Position numbers and translations under genes: made by a program. Shown here piece by piece: positions 40,901 through 53,690 of a stretch of DNA of 64,000 nt. How positions within the stretch are numbered: the stretch's first letter is position 1; each line of letters opens with the position of its first letter. The stretch spans positions 37,837,501 to 37,901,500 of the forward strand of contig NC_134109.1 of the NCBI RefSeq assembly GCF_040939455.1. Direction: 5' to 3'. Origin of the DNA: Microcebus murinus. Lineage: Eukaryota; Chordata; Mammalia; Primates; Cheirogaleidae. The notes beneath the pieces were generated by a model that saw only the letters and a program-made list of their open reading frames with translations, made no database searches and had not been told where the DNA came from.

Positions 40901-41729
40901 AGAGAGAGGCGGTGGAAAGAACTCTTACTATGTATATTCACATTAACCAGCTGAGCTCCTGTGGCCAACTCTTTTAACCTCTCTGGCACTGTTTCCTGGT
41001 TTGGGGATCATTTTAAAGGTCTAAATTATTTCCTGGCTCTTTTCTAACTCTAAAATTCTTCAACTCCAAACTTTCTGCCTGACAGGCATCAATATTCAAT
41101 GGTTCTCGCTGATCTTTTATGAAGCAGTTAGTCTGAGAAAGTAAGAACACATCTTTGTCATCTCATTCAATTCTATTGGCTATATCCAGCACCGTGGTAG
41201 GACCTGAAAACCTAAGTGTCAGAAGATACTAGATTTCCTATTAATACTCCAATAAGCTGCACAACACCATCCCATCAGAAAACCACCACACTGAGCAGTC
41301 TCTTCATGCCTCCATGTGTTGAGCATAGCACTTTGGTATAGTATGGACCATTGCATAAGAGAGAAACCCAGAGACAATGGAAACAAATTTAAACTTCCCC
41401 TACCTTTAGAGTTTAGGACCAGCTAAGCACCTTGGAGATAGTCAGGGGGATACATACACAGGAGGGTACGTTGGATTAGACACCCATTGAAGCTCTTTTC
41501 AATTCTGATATTTCATTCTAATTTGTATTTTTAGGTCAGTTAAAAATTAAGTAGTCATAAGTCTTCCATTTCAAATGAGTGAGTCAATGCATGGATATTT
41601 CCCTATCTATAAAATTAATAATTAGAATTAATTTACTAGCATATGGCCCATGATTTTTTCCAGTGAGTCATTGATCAACCACAGAGCAAAGATTTTCCTC
41701 ACTTGATATAATAATCATATAGTAATTAT

Positions 41730-41955
41730 ATCATTTCCCATATACTAAACATACATTATATGCCAGGTACCTTCTTGGAACTTCACATAAACCCATTTAA
41801 TCATCACAGTGACACCATGAAGTAGGAATGATTATTATTCCCATTATATAGATAGGAAACAGAGACACAGAAATGTTAAGTAACTTGCCATAAGGCAACA
41901 AATTTAGGAAGTTAGCAAACTATAACTCAAACATAGCCCCCATGTTCTTAGCCAC
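41730..41955 (-). repeat. MIR SINE, well preserved
   Basis: It reads 'cattatatgccaggtacctt' (41755), 'gataggaaacagagacacag' (41851) and 'aatgttaagtaacttgccat' (41872), a reverse MIR. Confidence 0.82.
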
Positions 41956-42265
41956 CACCATGCATATCATCAGATATCATCGCATCAGGAAACTAGAGCC
42001 CAGTCTAGCTTACTCTCCAGAGTAGAGTGCGAGGGGGCTCTGCTCCTTCCACCCCAAAACCTGCCAGGAGGAATCTGACAATCTCCCATCAATAAAGAGG
42101 CCCTACTGCAATGGAACCAGAGTGACCCTCTCTCTAATTTTTAAACAATTTTTTTCTAGTTTAAGGAGGGATGGAGTAAATTCCATCTTCATCTTCCAAA
42201 TAGACAGGAAGGAGGGGGGCAGCCTCAGTGTGACAGAAACTGTTGGATGTGGCATCAGTCAAGGC

Positions 42266-42318
42266 TAGAGTAGTTAAGAGAGGAGAACTTAACTACTATA
42301 GTAGTTAAGAGAGGAGAC
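42266..42318. repeat. Small direct plus inverted repeat cluster
   Basis: The unit tagttaagagaggaga occurs twice in direct order (42271-42286 and 42302-42317). Between them gtagttaag (42270-42278) faces its inverse cttaactac (42288-42296). This looks like local template-switch or slippage scarring. Confidence 0.8.
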
Positions 42319-42329
42319 AAGCTGCCAAG

Positions 42330-42540
42330 AGTTTAAACCTAGGATCTTCCATTTGCTATGATAGTTTGTGATCTAACAAGTTCCTTAATCTCTCTAAACT
42401 TCAGTGTCCTCATTGTGATATTCCTTATCTTTAACATTGTTGAGAGGACTAAATGAGATAAACCATGTAAATGTACTCAGCACAGGCCTGGCATATGATA
42501 TACTCAAAAACTGTTTAACTATTATTATTATCATCCCCCA
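42330..42540 (+). repeat. MIR SINE, nearly full length
   Basis: Forward MIR: 'agagtttaaacctaggatct', 'aacaagttccttaatctctc', 'gaggactaaatgagataaac' and 'acaggcctggcatatgatat'. Confidence 0.82.
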
Positions 42541-42544
42541 TCAT

Positions 42545-43490
42545 GTTATTGCCCTGTAAAAAATCCTTGTATGTAGCCTGGCATTTATATGCAAAAGAAA
42601 GCCTGTGCTTGAGAACTCCCCATCAAGGCTATTGTAGAGGAAGGTTGGAAGAAACAAGGTCTGGAACAGTAGAAGATGAAGTAATAGTGTGAGTTGTATC
42701 TCCCACCTTACCTTACAGTCCTTCTTCCCAAGCCCGGAGGGGGAGTGCTCTGTAGGAGTTAGCAACACTGCCTGGAAGTGGGCAGTGAATAACACCTGCT
42801 CATCTTGTAGCTTCTTTTAAGCTACAAAACTACCAACTGATGATGCAACAGGAGGATTTCTTGTGCCTGTCTGCTGTTATTTTATAGATGGAGAAAAATA
42901 TTATAAATGATCGTTGAAGCTCTGAGCTTATTAACTCCTTCCCACCCACATAAGAGCAATTAGGTGGAGGTAAGTATTGTTCGGATTTTGTAGACGGGAA
43001 GTGGAGACAGGTGGGGGTGAGCTGTGCTCAGTGGCGCAGTACCTGGGTGCAGCTTTTAACTACAAATGTAGGAAATCCCTCAGAAATGAGATCTCTCGAA
43101 TACCCACAGCAAACATCTGCCTGTTGTAGCTGGGTAAGTATAGAAATAAGGACAAGAATTCAGTTAAAGTGAAAAAACAGAAAAGAGGTCAAAGGTGACA
43201 AAGGTCAAGTCAGATCCTAGGGGAAATGGCCACATTTCTAAAAGCACAATTCAGGCATTCTTAGACTCACACAGGTTAGGAAAAGAATTTTATAATCATC
43301 CAGTCTTGATTTTCTTTTCAGACTATGCCCAATAGAGGTGTAGGGTTTTCCAAAGGAGCTTCAATGCCACTGCCGATATGGAGGTGTGGGTGGGTGCTCT
43401 CTGCAGTCAGGGCTATTTTGCTTTAATATGGTTTATATCTTTATAAAATTACACTGGGAGAAATGCAGGAGTCTGACACTTTAAAGAGGT
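42545..43490. other. Unassigned non-coding DNA
   Basis: No recognisable repeat or exon. An 84-codon minus frame (42541-42795) partly overlaps MIR-derived sequence and shows no domain. Confidence 0.4.
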
Positions 43491-43499
43491 TTGAAAAAC

Positions 43500-43640
43500 A
43501 TTGATATAACCCAACTCCCTCAATCTAAAGAGTAGAAACTAAAGCTAACACTACTTAAGAGACCTATAGTCAAATAGCTAGTCAGTGGCAGAGAAAGGAT
43601 CAGCATTTGGTTCTCCTGTGAACACCTGTTTTGCCATCCC
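43500..43640 (-). repeat. MIR SINE fragment
   Basis: 'agtcaaatagctagtcagtg' (43568) and 'gcagagaaaggatcagcatt' match a diverged reverse MIR. Confidence 0.5.
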
Positions 43641-43961
43641 AAACCTTGTATGAGATGTTTTGACAACTCCATTTTATATATGAACAAAGAGATGGCACTT
43701 GTGCTAGTTAAATAGGAGTGAGTCAAATAGAAAATCTTTCCTTAAATTAGTAACATACAAAGCAATATAGTATTGGAAATAAGTTACAATATTGACAATT
43801 TCAGTTCTAATAATTGCAGAGTGATTCAAACTAACCCTTCTATAAATAAAAATTATAAATTCACAAGAAAAAAATTGTAAACCAACTACTTGAAGGCATG
43901 GAGAGTGGGAAAGAGTAGTCAGAAACTGGAAGGGATCCACTTTTTGAAAGAAGAGGACACA

Positions 43962-43988
43962 AATACACACACACACACACACACACAC
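43962..43988. repeat. CA microsatellite
   Basis: An uninterrupted (AC)n run of about 13 units. Confidence 0.95.
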
Positions 43989-44039
43989 TTTTACACCTAC
44001 TAGTTTTTTTAGTTGCTCTAGCAGCTACTGACAAGGGGG

Positions 44040-47000
44040 TGTTAACAGCTCTTTTATTTTGAACTTCGTTTCTCCTTTCAGTGTATTACTTTTCTGTCAT
44101 GTATTTTGAAGTCATGCTAATAGGTGCATATACATTTATAATTTTTTTAGTTTTCTTGATAAATTGACCACTTTATTATAAAACATACTTCTTTATTTAT
44201 CACAATATTCCTTGTCTTCAAGTTAACTTTGCCTAGTATTAATATAACTCAACTAGATTCTTTATGCTTAGTTTGTATAACTTATATTTTATAATCCTTT
44301 TATTACTTCCAATCTGTCTGTGTGTTTATATTTAAACTATGCTTCTTATAGCCACCATATACTTGGGGCTTGCTTTTTTATTCAGTTTAACAATCTCCAC
44401 TTTCAAATGGGATATTTATTTCATTTGCATTTAATCTCTGAACATTATTGGGTTTAGGTATGTCATTGTTCTTTTGTTTGTTTTCAACTTGTTGCATCTG
44501 TCTTTTCATCTCCAGTTGCTCCTACTGATATAGGTATGTGTGAATCATCTATTTTCTTAGTATTCAATTTTAATTCCACTACTAAATTTTTAGCTATACA
44601 TATTTGCATTTTCTTTTGTCAGTGGTTGGTTTAGAGATTACATTTATATCCTCAGTTTATCACAGTCTATTTTGAGTTAGTATTGTACTACTTTACACTT
44701 ATACTTTGCATTCTATCACATTATACCACTTTAGAATGATTTATACATTACGATAGTATAAATCATTTATTGCCCCATCTGTGTTATTGCTACCTCATAT
44801 TTCACTTCACACTTTTCAACTCCACAATGCAATATTACATCTGTTATTATCTCCGTAGCTTGACATACAGTTGCTCACAATGATATGTACTTAAAAAGAA
44901 TGTTCTATAGTTGGATGCAGAGTTCTACAAATATCAAATATCATAAATCTTTACACAACTTTTACAGAAAGTAGAAGAAGAGAGAACACTTCTCAACTCT
45001 TTTTATGGGGCCAGCATAATCCTAATACAAACACCTTTGATAAAGACATTACAAGTATAGAAAATGATATGTCCATATCCTTATGATCATAGTTATAAAA
45101 AATCCTTAGCCAATTATTAAAAAATGAAATCCAGTAATGTATTAAAAGGATCAACATTATAACCACATAAGGCTTATCCTAGAAATGCAAGGTTGGTTTA
45201 AGATAGTAATCAATTGATATAATTCACCAAATTAACACAATTAAAAAGAAAAACCAAATAATCATCTCAACGCTTACAGAAAAAGTTGCTGACAGAATTT
45301 AATGTCAATTTCTGATAAAAACAAACAAAAATCTCAACATACTAGCAACATTCCTCAATCTGTAAAAGGGAGGGATAGGGATCCACTAAAACCCTATAAC
45401 TAATATCAACTCTGAGAACTACTTAGTGAGTTTAGCAAAGTCATTATATAAAAATCAATTCCATTTCTATATTCTAACAACAAATTGAAAATGAAATTTT
45501 TAAAAATTCCATTTAGAAGATCATCAAAATGCACTAATAGGAATAAATTTAACAGAAGGCATTCAAAACTCCCACACTAAAAGCAACACAATATTACTGC
45601 GAGAAAATAGAAAAGCTCAATATTGTTAAGATGTTAATTTCCCCAAATTAATTTAATGCACTGCAAACCAAAATTCAAATAGATCATTTCTGTCAGATTT
45701 AACAAGTAGACTTTAAAATGTATAAGAAAAATTAAAGGACCTAGAACAGTCAAAATAATTTTTGAAAAGAACAAAGTGGGAGGACTGACCTACCAGATTT
45801 CAAGACTTACTACATAGCAACATTGAATCAAGATAATTTGCTATTGGCAAAAGGATAGATCAATAAATCAATGAAACAGAAGAGAGAGTCCAGAAATAGC
45901 CCACACAAGTATAGTCAATTATTTCTTACAACACTGCCAAAGTAATTCAATGGAGGAAATTAAAGTCTTTTTAAAACATGATGCTTGAACATACAGGTAT
46001 CTATATGGGAAAAAGGAGCATCAATCCTTAGCTCACATTCTGTGTGTATGTGTACATGAATAAATTAATCATAAATAAAATTGTAAAACTTTTTCTCTTA
46101 TAGTCTATATTCATATTTTCAGGAACAGTAACACCTTAAACTCTAAAACTCCTAGGGAAAAAATATAGGAAAAATCTTTGCTACCTTAGGATAGATAAAA
46201 GCATGAACCATACCAGAAAAAAACTTGAGAAGTTAGACTGCACCAAATTTAAAGATTAGCTCTGTGAATGATATTAAGAAATCAAAATGCAAGCCAAAGT
46301 CTGAAGGAAAATATATAAGTCAGATAAAGAACTTCTATCCAGAATATATAAAGAGCTTTTACAACTCAATAATACAACTCACTACAAACAACCTAATAAA
46401 AAATTCCAAACAGACACCTCACAAATAGTACAAATAGCCTATAAACAAATGAAAGATGTGCAATGTGAGTAATCGTCAGAATAATACAACTAAAACCACA
46501 ATGAGATAGCAATAAAATTTTTTAAAATTGAACATATCAAAGGAAGTAAAGCACCTGGAGCCCTCATACAATCCTGGTGAAAGTGTAAAATGGTACTTTT
46601 AAACACTGTTTGGCAGTTTCTTAAAAATGTAAACATGCATTTGACCATACAATCCAGCTGCCTTAGAAATTTTCCCAAGAGAAACAAAAACACATGTCCT
46701 CACAAAGACTTTTACACAAATGTGCACAGAAGCTCTATTTGTAATAGTCGAAATCTGGAAGCAACCCAAAGTTGCTTCCTGCAACATGTAAATAGATAAA
46801 CAATTGATATAACAATTGTGGCATATAGATACAATGGCATAACTCCATGAATATAATAATTCTAGAAAATTAAAACTAATATCTGATGATAGAAAACAGA
46901 TCAGCGGTTAGAAAACAGATCAGGATGGAGTTAGAGAGAGGGATGGATTACAAACAGACATAAGAAAATTTTCGGAGTGATGTAAATGGTTGTCCTCTTG

Positions 47001-47115
47001 ACAGTGGTGATTGTTTCTCAAATATAATATGTCAAAATTCATCAAATTATACACTTTTAAGTGTGTGCAGTTTCTTTATTTCAATGGTGCCTCAATAAAG
47101 TTTTTAAGAAGTGGA
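44040..47115 (+). mobile_element. L1 with inverted 5' segment (twin-priming type)
   Basis: From about 44930 to 47115 the sequence is sense L1. It has ORF2 reverse-transcriptase-region phrases ('aggcttatcctagaaatgca' at 45170, 'aggactgacctaccagattt' at 45781), the ORF2 end and a 3' UTR ending 'gtgcctcaataaagttttta'. From 44040 to about 44900 it is antisense L1 and corresponds to the ORF2 endonuclease region, which lies upstream of the RT region in an intact element. The order inverted-upstream then direct-downstream is the signature of twin priming, though two separate insertions cannot be excluded. Confidence 0.7.
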
Positions 47116-47119
47116 CTGA

Positions 47120-49425
47120 AGTAAAGCTCTATCTCATAGCAGCCAAACCCCTCCCTTGCTACAAGGCACCATGGACCTCTCCCCCTCCCTGACTCAAATA
47201 TTCCCAACATTGAGCCATTTCTGTGCATCTGAGAAGGCTCAAATCTATAAGCCAATGAGGTCTAGAATTTGTCTTCCTGCTCTAAACCTAGGAAAGAAGT
47301 CTGAGAACCCAAGTACCCACCAAACGAAGCATTTCTCTAATCCTCACTGTATCTACCAGGGAAGTTCTTCTGGCTTTCCAATTTCTAGTCTGAGTTCCTA
47401 GATCAGCCTTGAAACCCAGCCCACAGTTTAGCTCTTATGTGACCCCACCCCCATGTCTTTAGTTACTGAACCCCACAGCCACTAACTAAAGTCAAACCTA
47501 ACTGATACAGACAATGCTGCCACACCCTGGGGCCTCCTTTTGCCTATTCAGCCCACCCTATCTATGCCCTTGAGAAAAAGTTGTTTGCCCCAAGCAAACA
47601 GCGCCAAGTTGTCCCTGTATCTCTGGACAGGAATGTGTGTTGCTGATTATTCACCTAGGGGATCAACCCTTTATCAAGGCCTTCTCTAGCCTCTTTGAAA
47701 CTAATTTCTCTTTCCCACCAGGCCAAACTCATCCTGGATGAGAGAAGAGGCATCATGAAAGTAATGAGGGATGGGGTGACTGGTTCTGACTGTGAGGATC
47801 ACAAAAACCTAAACCATAGGTATATTCTGAACAGATCGACAGCTGTACTCAGATTCACTGGGCCCTCATTTCTCACTACCAGGACTCTCTCATGTACCAT
47901 TGTTTTCTGAACACTTGACTTTGACAATGACTCTAAGCTGTTTCATCACTGCAACAAGATTCACCTGGACAAGAGCAAGTGCTGAACTGTCAGCCTCCCC
48001 TACTCATCTAATCTCTGCTCTCTAATTTGTATGCTTTGTACAAGGGAATTTCTTGATAGGACCCAAGTATTATGTTGTTTTCCTACTATGGTGGCATTTA
48101 CATACAAATTAATGGCCAAGACTATAATTTACTCTGCTGAGAACTGAGATGACCTGATAATTAAATTTCTGCACAGTCAGAGAAAACACAAAACCAGAAT
48201 GGTTGTTCTTGCTTTTTTCCCTCTACCCCTAAATATTTCTCTATCACTCCAATAAATCCTTGCAAGCAAATGTGAGTCAACATTTTAATTTGCAAATTCC
48301 ATGATTAGGAAATTTTTTTAAAAATCCCATTGCCATGGATATTAACATGAAAGGCCTGGGATGTGTAACCAAGGCTGAGAAAGATAATGGACAGCACTTT
48401 TGATTTGCAAGTGTTGTTTCTGACTTTCTACCTGTTCAGTTCATTCACTAGTCTTCCCAACCCATGCTGTAAATCACCCTCAAGGCAATTTCCAAAGCTA
48501 CTGCTCTATCTTGCAAAAGAGCCAAATAAAACTACAGAGATGATTTCTATTAGGCAATTTCAAAGTCTCCTCAGCACCAAATCTACAGTAAATATATCCA
48601 AATATGTCATAACAACTGAAAAGAAATAGACTGAATATTAAGACTCACTTAAATAAGTAACAGCTTTTTTAGAAGAAAAATAAAAGCTATATTTCCCGAA
48701 AAGTCATACAGTCCCTGTATCGGATATTCAGTGGTGGTTTACATCCACAGAATAGCAGCACCCAAATGATGTCCCTGTTAAAATCTACTGACGAGCAACT
48801 TTTCTCCATTTGCAGAAATTTAACAGAAAGGGTTTTCTAAATGTTCAGTTCTCCCCATAAGGTTTTTATGCCTTGGATACTTGTTACCACATACATGCTG
48901 ACAAGAACAGGCAGGTAATAAAGCCCATGAATATTAACAAAGAAACTTGGAAATAGCTAATCATGCTTCTTTCTTCAGCTTGTTTTGTCACAGACATGCA
49001 TATTCATGGTTGTGACTATTATATGGCTTCTATAACCTAGTCATATTTTCCACTGGTAAAATGGCCCCCGATTCATGATGAAAATAAATACATTAAAATT
49101 TCATGGGGTCCCACAAAAAGCACCTCCATTTTTAGCATTCAACCACCTTAACAGGTCTGGCACTATTGAATTAGAAATTCCCCTTGGTGTAATAGTATCC
49201 CTTGTTCCATCCAGTGTCTTAACTGCCATGTAGAGTCTACCATCTATTATTTTCATTACTTACATTTTCCAAATGGGTTTATGTAGTTGTGACTCCCCTA
49301 ACATCTTCAAGGAATTTGCAGTCTTAATTCATACTTCTCTAGTCTGTGCCCTTAGTGTTTAATATACTATTAGCAATAAAGCAAATGCTTCAATAGTGAA
49401 TGAACAGAGGAACTTAAGAATTAGT
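47120..49425. other. Unassigned DNA
   Basis: I cannot assign a repeat family, and there is no exon-like frame. Composition is more balanced at 47120-48060 (CT-rich, LTR-like in feel) and AT-rich after that. Small frames (47156-47401, 47695-47910) have no recognisable domain. Confidence 0.35.
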
Positions 49426-49432
49426 ACAATAC

Positions 49433-49740
49433 TGTATTAGGGTTCTCCAGAGAAACAGAACCAATGGGATATACACATGCGTGGAAAGAAATGTATGATA
49501 AGGAATTAGCTTTTGTAAGTATGGAAGCTGAGAAGTCCCAAGATCTGCAGTCAGAAAGCTGGATACCCAAGAGAGCCAGTGGTGTAGTTCCGGTCTGATA
49601 CTGAAGGCCTGAGAACCAGAGAGCCAGTGGTGTAAGTTCCAGTCCAAGGGCAGGAAAAGACTGATGTCCTTGGGAAAGGATCACCTTTTCTCTACTGTCC
49701 AATAACATTTTCCTTATTTTCATCTGAGAACTCATCAAAA
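49433..49740 (-). repeat. LTR-like old interspersed repeat, family not certain
   Basis: It begins 'gtattagggttctccagaga' followed by aacagaaccaatgggat, the reverse of a very common terminal phrase in old mammalian repeats. An internal unit with 'gagagccagtggtgtagttc' recurs: gagagccagtggtgta is at 49571-49586 and 49619-49634. The two overlapping minus frames here are by-products. Confidence 0.5.
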
Positions 49741-49984
49741 TGGATTTTACTTTTCTACCAACAATCTGTACACAATTATTTATGAATTCTCTAAGAAGAT
49801 TGATGTTTTCTCTATAGCTCTCCTCTTTTCTTGCTGAGCCTCTATCAGAATCACCTTTTAAAGTTCCTTCGTGACAATTTTAGCTTCTTCTACCATGAAC
49901 TTCAAAATTCTTCAAGCCTCTACCCATTATCCAGCTCCAGAGCAGCTTTCACATTTTTAGGTGTTTATTATAGCAGCACCCCAC

Positions 49985-50345
49985 TTATCAGCACCACACT
50001 GCTATATCAAAGTACCATAGACTAGGTACTTTATAAACAGCAGAACTTTATTTCCTATACTTCTGGAAGTTGGAAGTCAAAAATCAGGGTACTAGCATTG
50101 TCAGGCTCTGGTGAGGGACCTCTCCTGGGCTACAGACTGCTGACTTCTTATTTATACTTGCATGGCAGAAAGTCCACTAGCTCTTTTGCCTTTTCTTACA
50201 AAGACACTAATCCCACTCATGAGAGTTCCACCTCCATGACCTAATTATTTCCCAAAGACCCTACTTCTAAATACCAACACATTGAGATTAGTGTTATAAC
50301 AAATAAATTTGGGGGTGATGTAAACATTTAGTCTATAATACCCAA
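49985..50345. repeat. Old interspersed repeat, family not assigned
   Basis: The order 'agtaccatagactaggtact', 'cttctggaagttggaagtca', 'ttcttacaaagacactaatc', 'tgagagttccacctccatga' is a familiar mammalian repeat. I cannot name its family from memory. Confidence 0.5.
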
Positions 50346-50359
50346 AAACACACAGAAGT

Positions 50360-51960
50360 CAATACACAAGAGGGATTAAACTAGCCTGAAGAGGGATGGA
50401 AAACAATCAAAGAATACATAGTAATTTCAAGTATATGTGGAAGATTTACAAAAATTAGCCATGTATTAGCTACAAAAGAACCTTTAAAAATACAATTAGA
50501 CCACATTCTAATTTCAATACCATTAGAAATAAAACAAAAGACTCTTTAAAAATTATAAAAATGCTTTTGGAAACCAGAAGCCACATTTTCTAAATAATTG
50601 ATGGATCAAAGAAGAAACCATAATTGGAATGATAAAATATTTATAACTAAAAAATAATGAACACATGACATATCTTACACTTGTGGGATATAGTTAAAGT
50701 GGTACTTAAAGGAAATTCATGGATTAATTTAATGTATATATTAGAAAGCAAGAAACAGATTGAAAAATTAATATGATAAGTGATCAACTCAAGATGTTAT
50801 CAACCAATAGTTAAAACCAAAGCAAAACATAAGGAAGAAATATAAAGGATAAAATCATATATCCATAAAAATATATGAAGAAAGCATTAAAAAACTAGAG
50901 AAGACAAAAACTGCATTTAAAGATAAGCCAATGACAAGACTGAGACAGAGAATAGAACCACAGATGCAGTATACATTTAAAAATCATAAGAGGAAAAAAA
51001 TAAGTTTGAACAATTTTAAAAAGAAAAATAGAAAACATATAGACCAATAACCAAACTAAAGAAATAAAATTTAGAAAAATATTCCAAAAAAGACTCATCA
51101 CCTTCAGATGGTTTTACATGACTTTTTCCAACCTCCAAAGAATAACTAACTACTCCTTTATATAAGCTGTTTTATAAGAAAAAACTTCCCATTTCATTTT
51201 ATGAGGATGCTATAAACTCAAGATATGTAATTTATAGAGTAGATTAATCTCAATATGATTCTAGTTGCAAATATCCTAAACTAAACAGCAGCAAACAAAA
51301 TTTATAATGTATGCAAAACAAACACAATTTCCCTTGGTATATGCAGGGGGATGGATCCAGGACACCCTAATACCCAAATCCCCACATACTCAAGTCCCAC
51401 AGTTGGCCCTACAGAACCTGCATATACAAAAAGTCAGCCCTTCCTATATGTAGGATTCAAATCTCAAGAATACTGTATTTTCAATCAGCATTTGGTTGAA
51501 AAAATCCATGTATATGTGGACCCATGCAGTTCAAACCCATGTTGTTAAAGGGTTAACTACACATCAAGAAAAAGAGCTTATAGCAGACATGCAAAGAAGT
51601 TTAAATATCAGGAAGGTCCCTTAAACGTAACTAATCTCATTAATAGGTTAAACATGAAAAACATATAATCATCTCAATAGATGTGGAAAATATTTTTTTT
51701 AAATGTCAACACCCATCCCTGATAAAAACTCCTTATGAACTAGGAATAGAAGGAACCTTTCTCAATCTGAAAAGGAAAATCTACCAAGCACCATACCTGA
51801 CAGTGAAACTTTAGCATATCTCAGAAACAGTTCAAGAAAAGAATACTTGCTCTTATCACTTACTTTTAATACTGTACTGGAGGTCTTGGGAGTATTATGG
51901 GATGAGAAAAATAAGTGAAGTACATGGATTAGAAAGAAAGAAATAAACTTTCAAAAACAG
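50360..51960 (+). mobile_element. Degraded L1 ORF2 region, split by a Tigger-like element
   Basis: A-rich sense-strand L1 phrases occur before ('gtggtacttaaaggaaattc' at 50700) and after ('aatcatctcaatagatgtgg' at 51667) the DNA element at 51328-51557. The later part continues the ORF2 order. Confidence 0.7.
51328..51557 (-). mobile_element. Tigger-like (Tc1/mariner) DNA transposon remnant
   Basis: The right end 'cccatgcagttcaaacccat' then gttgttaaagggttaact is the reverse complement of the Tigger-type terminus. The left part ('gatggatccaggacacccta') and 'ggttgaaaaaatcca' match the same family. It is nested within the L1 above. Confidence 0.7.
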
Positions 51961-52689
51961 GACTTTCTATGTAAAAAAAAAAAATAAGTATTCATCAAGG
52001 GGATTTCTGCCTCTGATCAAAGTGCAATAACCAGTACCAAATTTACTCTCCCACATGAAACTGGTAAAAATTTGGGCATAAACAATGGTTCTTAAGATAC
52101 TGAACATCATGTAACACAAAACAGGGATTCCTGATACATAAGAAATAAGTAAGATAAGTCCTATGATACCCCAAGCTGATTGCCTGGAGAAAATTTCCAG
52201 GCCACAGCTCAGAGAAAGTGATCCCCCAAAAAACTGGTGGTCTCCCAGATTCAAAGCGATGAAGCTAAGTGTCAAGGGAGGTCAAAAAGTGAGGGCTCAC
52301 AAAAACAGTATTGAAGAGGAGAGTTACACACAGAGAGAACTCCAGAGATCTGTAGTATTTAACTATTTAGCTGAATACTGATTTCTTCACACATGTGAAG
52401 AAACTATTCGAAGCCATAGAAAGAACCACTTGAAATGACTGGAAGGAACAGTACTCAGAGCCCACAGAGAGAAAGGAACAGAGCTTATTCCAACTAGCTA
52501 GAATGGAAACCTCATAATTAATGGGGCATTGGGTGAACTACTCAGAAGGATTTTGCCTCATTAGTGAAGAACAATTAGTCCTAGATAAAACATGATTTCA
52601 GCCCTTCTTAACAAAGCTTAAAGCAAGACCTGAAAGAGGATCAAATTGCCACCACATAATTTAACCACGTCCCAGGAAAAAGCCCAAAT

Positions 52690-52717
52690 GCATGCGCGCA
52701 CGCACACACACACACAA
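52690..52717. repeat. GC/CA-type microsatellite
   Basis: Alternating purine-pyrimidine run (catgcgcgcacgcacacaca and on) ending 4 bp before the transposon at 52722. Such runs can adopt Z-DNA. Confidence 0.9.
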
Positions 52718-52721
52718 ACTA

Positions 52722-53170
52722 CTGTGTTTCCCCAAAAATAAGACCTACCCATAAAATAAGCCCTAGCAGGATTTCTAAGTGTTTGTGCAATATAAGCCCT
52801 ACCCTGAAAATAAGACCTAGTGATGGGCGTGGCTACGCAGCGTATCTGCACAACCCATGCATTTCTGTCATGGAGCGGTAAAGACGACGAGCAGCCCTTC
52901 TCATCTGCCCCATGAGAGCTCTAGTGCTCGACATGAGAGATTGGGGCCAATGGTTCTAAAGGAAATAGAGTCACAACAAATGCAGGATAGAATTCAGGGT
53001 TTGGAGAGTTATGATGATGTTCCAGAGGAAGACAACTTAACTATATTTGAATAAATGTAGATTGTTGTACCGTACTTAAAAAAAAAATAACACATCTGAA
53101 AATAAGCCCTAGGATGTCTTCTCCAGGAAAAATAAATATAAGACCCTGTCTTATTTTCAGGGAAACATGG
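52722..53170. mobile_element. 449-bp terminal-inverted-repeat transposon with TA target site (mariner/Tc1-like, non-autonomous)
   Basis: The left end ctgtgtttccccaaaaataa (52722 on) and the reverse complement of the right end, ccatgtttccctgaaaataa (53170 back), match at 19 of the first 23 positions. A TA dinucleotide flanks both sides (52720-52721, 53171-53172). Both ends carry repeats of an ataagmcct-type motif: four copies between 52737 and 52828 and two at the right. A 65-codon frame (52857-53054) ends in an acidic stretch EEDNLTIFE and may be a remnant of a coding end. I recognise no transposase catalytic motif. I infer a non-autonomous element of a family spread in strepsirrhine genomes, inserted in old L1 sequence. 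Confidence 0.78.
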
Positions 53171-53526
53171 TAACATGCAACAAGGTAAAATTGACAACAT
53201 ATGAAATCCAATCCAAAATTTCTAGGCATGCAGAGAAGCAAGAAAATATTAATACTTGACTTTCGAAAAAGTCAATCCACGGAAGAGGAGTTAGAAATTA
53301 CAGAGGGAATAATTAGTAGGCAAGGACATTAAAATAGTTAATATACCTGCATTCCATATATCAAAAAAGCTAGAAGAAAGATTGAACATGATGATAAAGA
53401 GATGAAAGTTTCAAATGAAATTTATAGAGATGAAATCTAAATAGTGTAAAATATACTAATTGAGATTGATAGCAGATTTGGGCGATGCAGAAGACAAAAC
53501 TAGTGAGCTTAAAAATATAGCCATAG

Positions 53527-53690
53527 GGTATATATATACATAATGAGTGAAATGTATACCATCTGGGGGATGGTCATGCTGTAGACTCAGACTTGTGGGA
53601 GGAGGGGGGAAAGGGCATTTATTGAAACCTTAAAATCTATACCCCCATAATATGCTGAAATAAAAAAATTAAAATATTAAAAATATATAT
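53527..53690 (+). mobile_element. Short L1 3'-end insertion, lemur-type tail family
   Basis: It runs 'taccatctgggggatggtca', 'agactcagacttgtgggagg', 'gggcatttattgaaacctta', then 'acccccataatatgctgaaa' and an A-rich tail. Target-site copies atatagccatag flank it at 53515-53526 and 53691-53702, identical. It is the same family as 24186-24285. Confidence 0.82.

Noticed and set aside
52690..52717. CG-containing purine-pyrimidine run as a regulatory Z-DNA site
   Set aside because: It is an ordinary CA-type microsatellite next to a transposon; nothing links it to a promoter.
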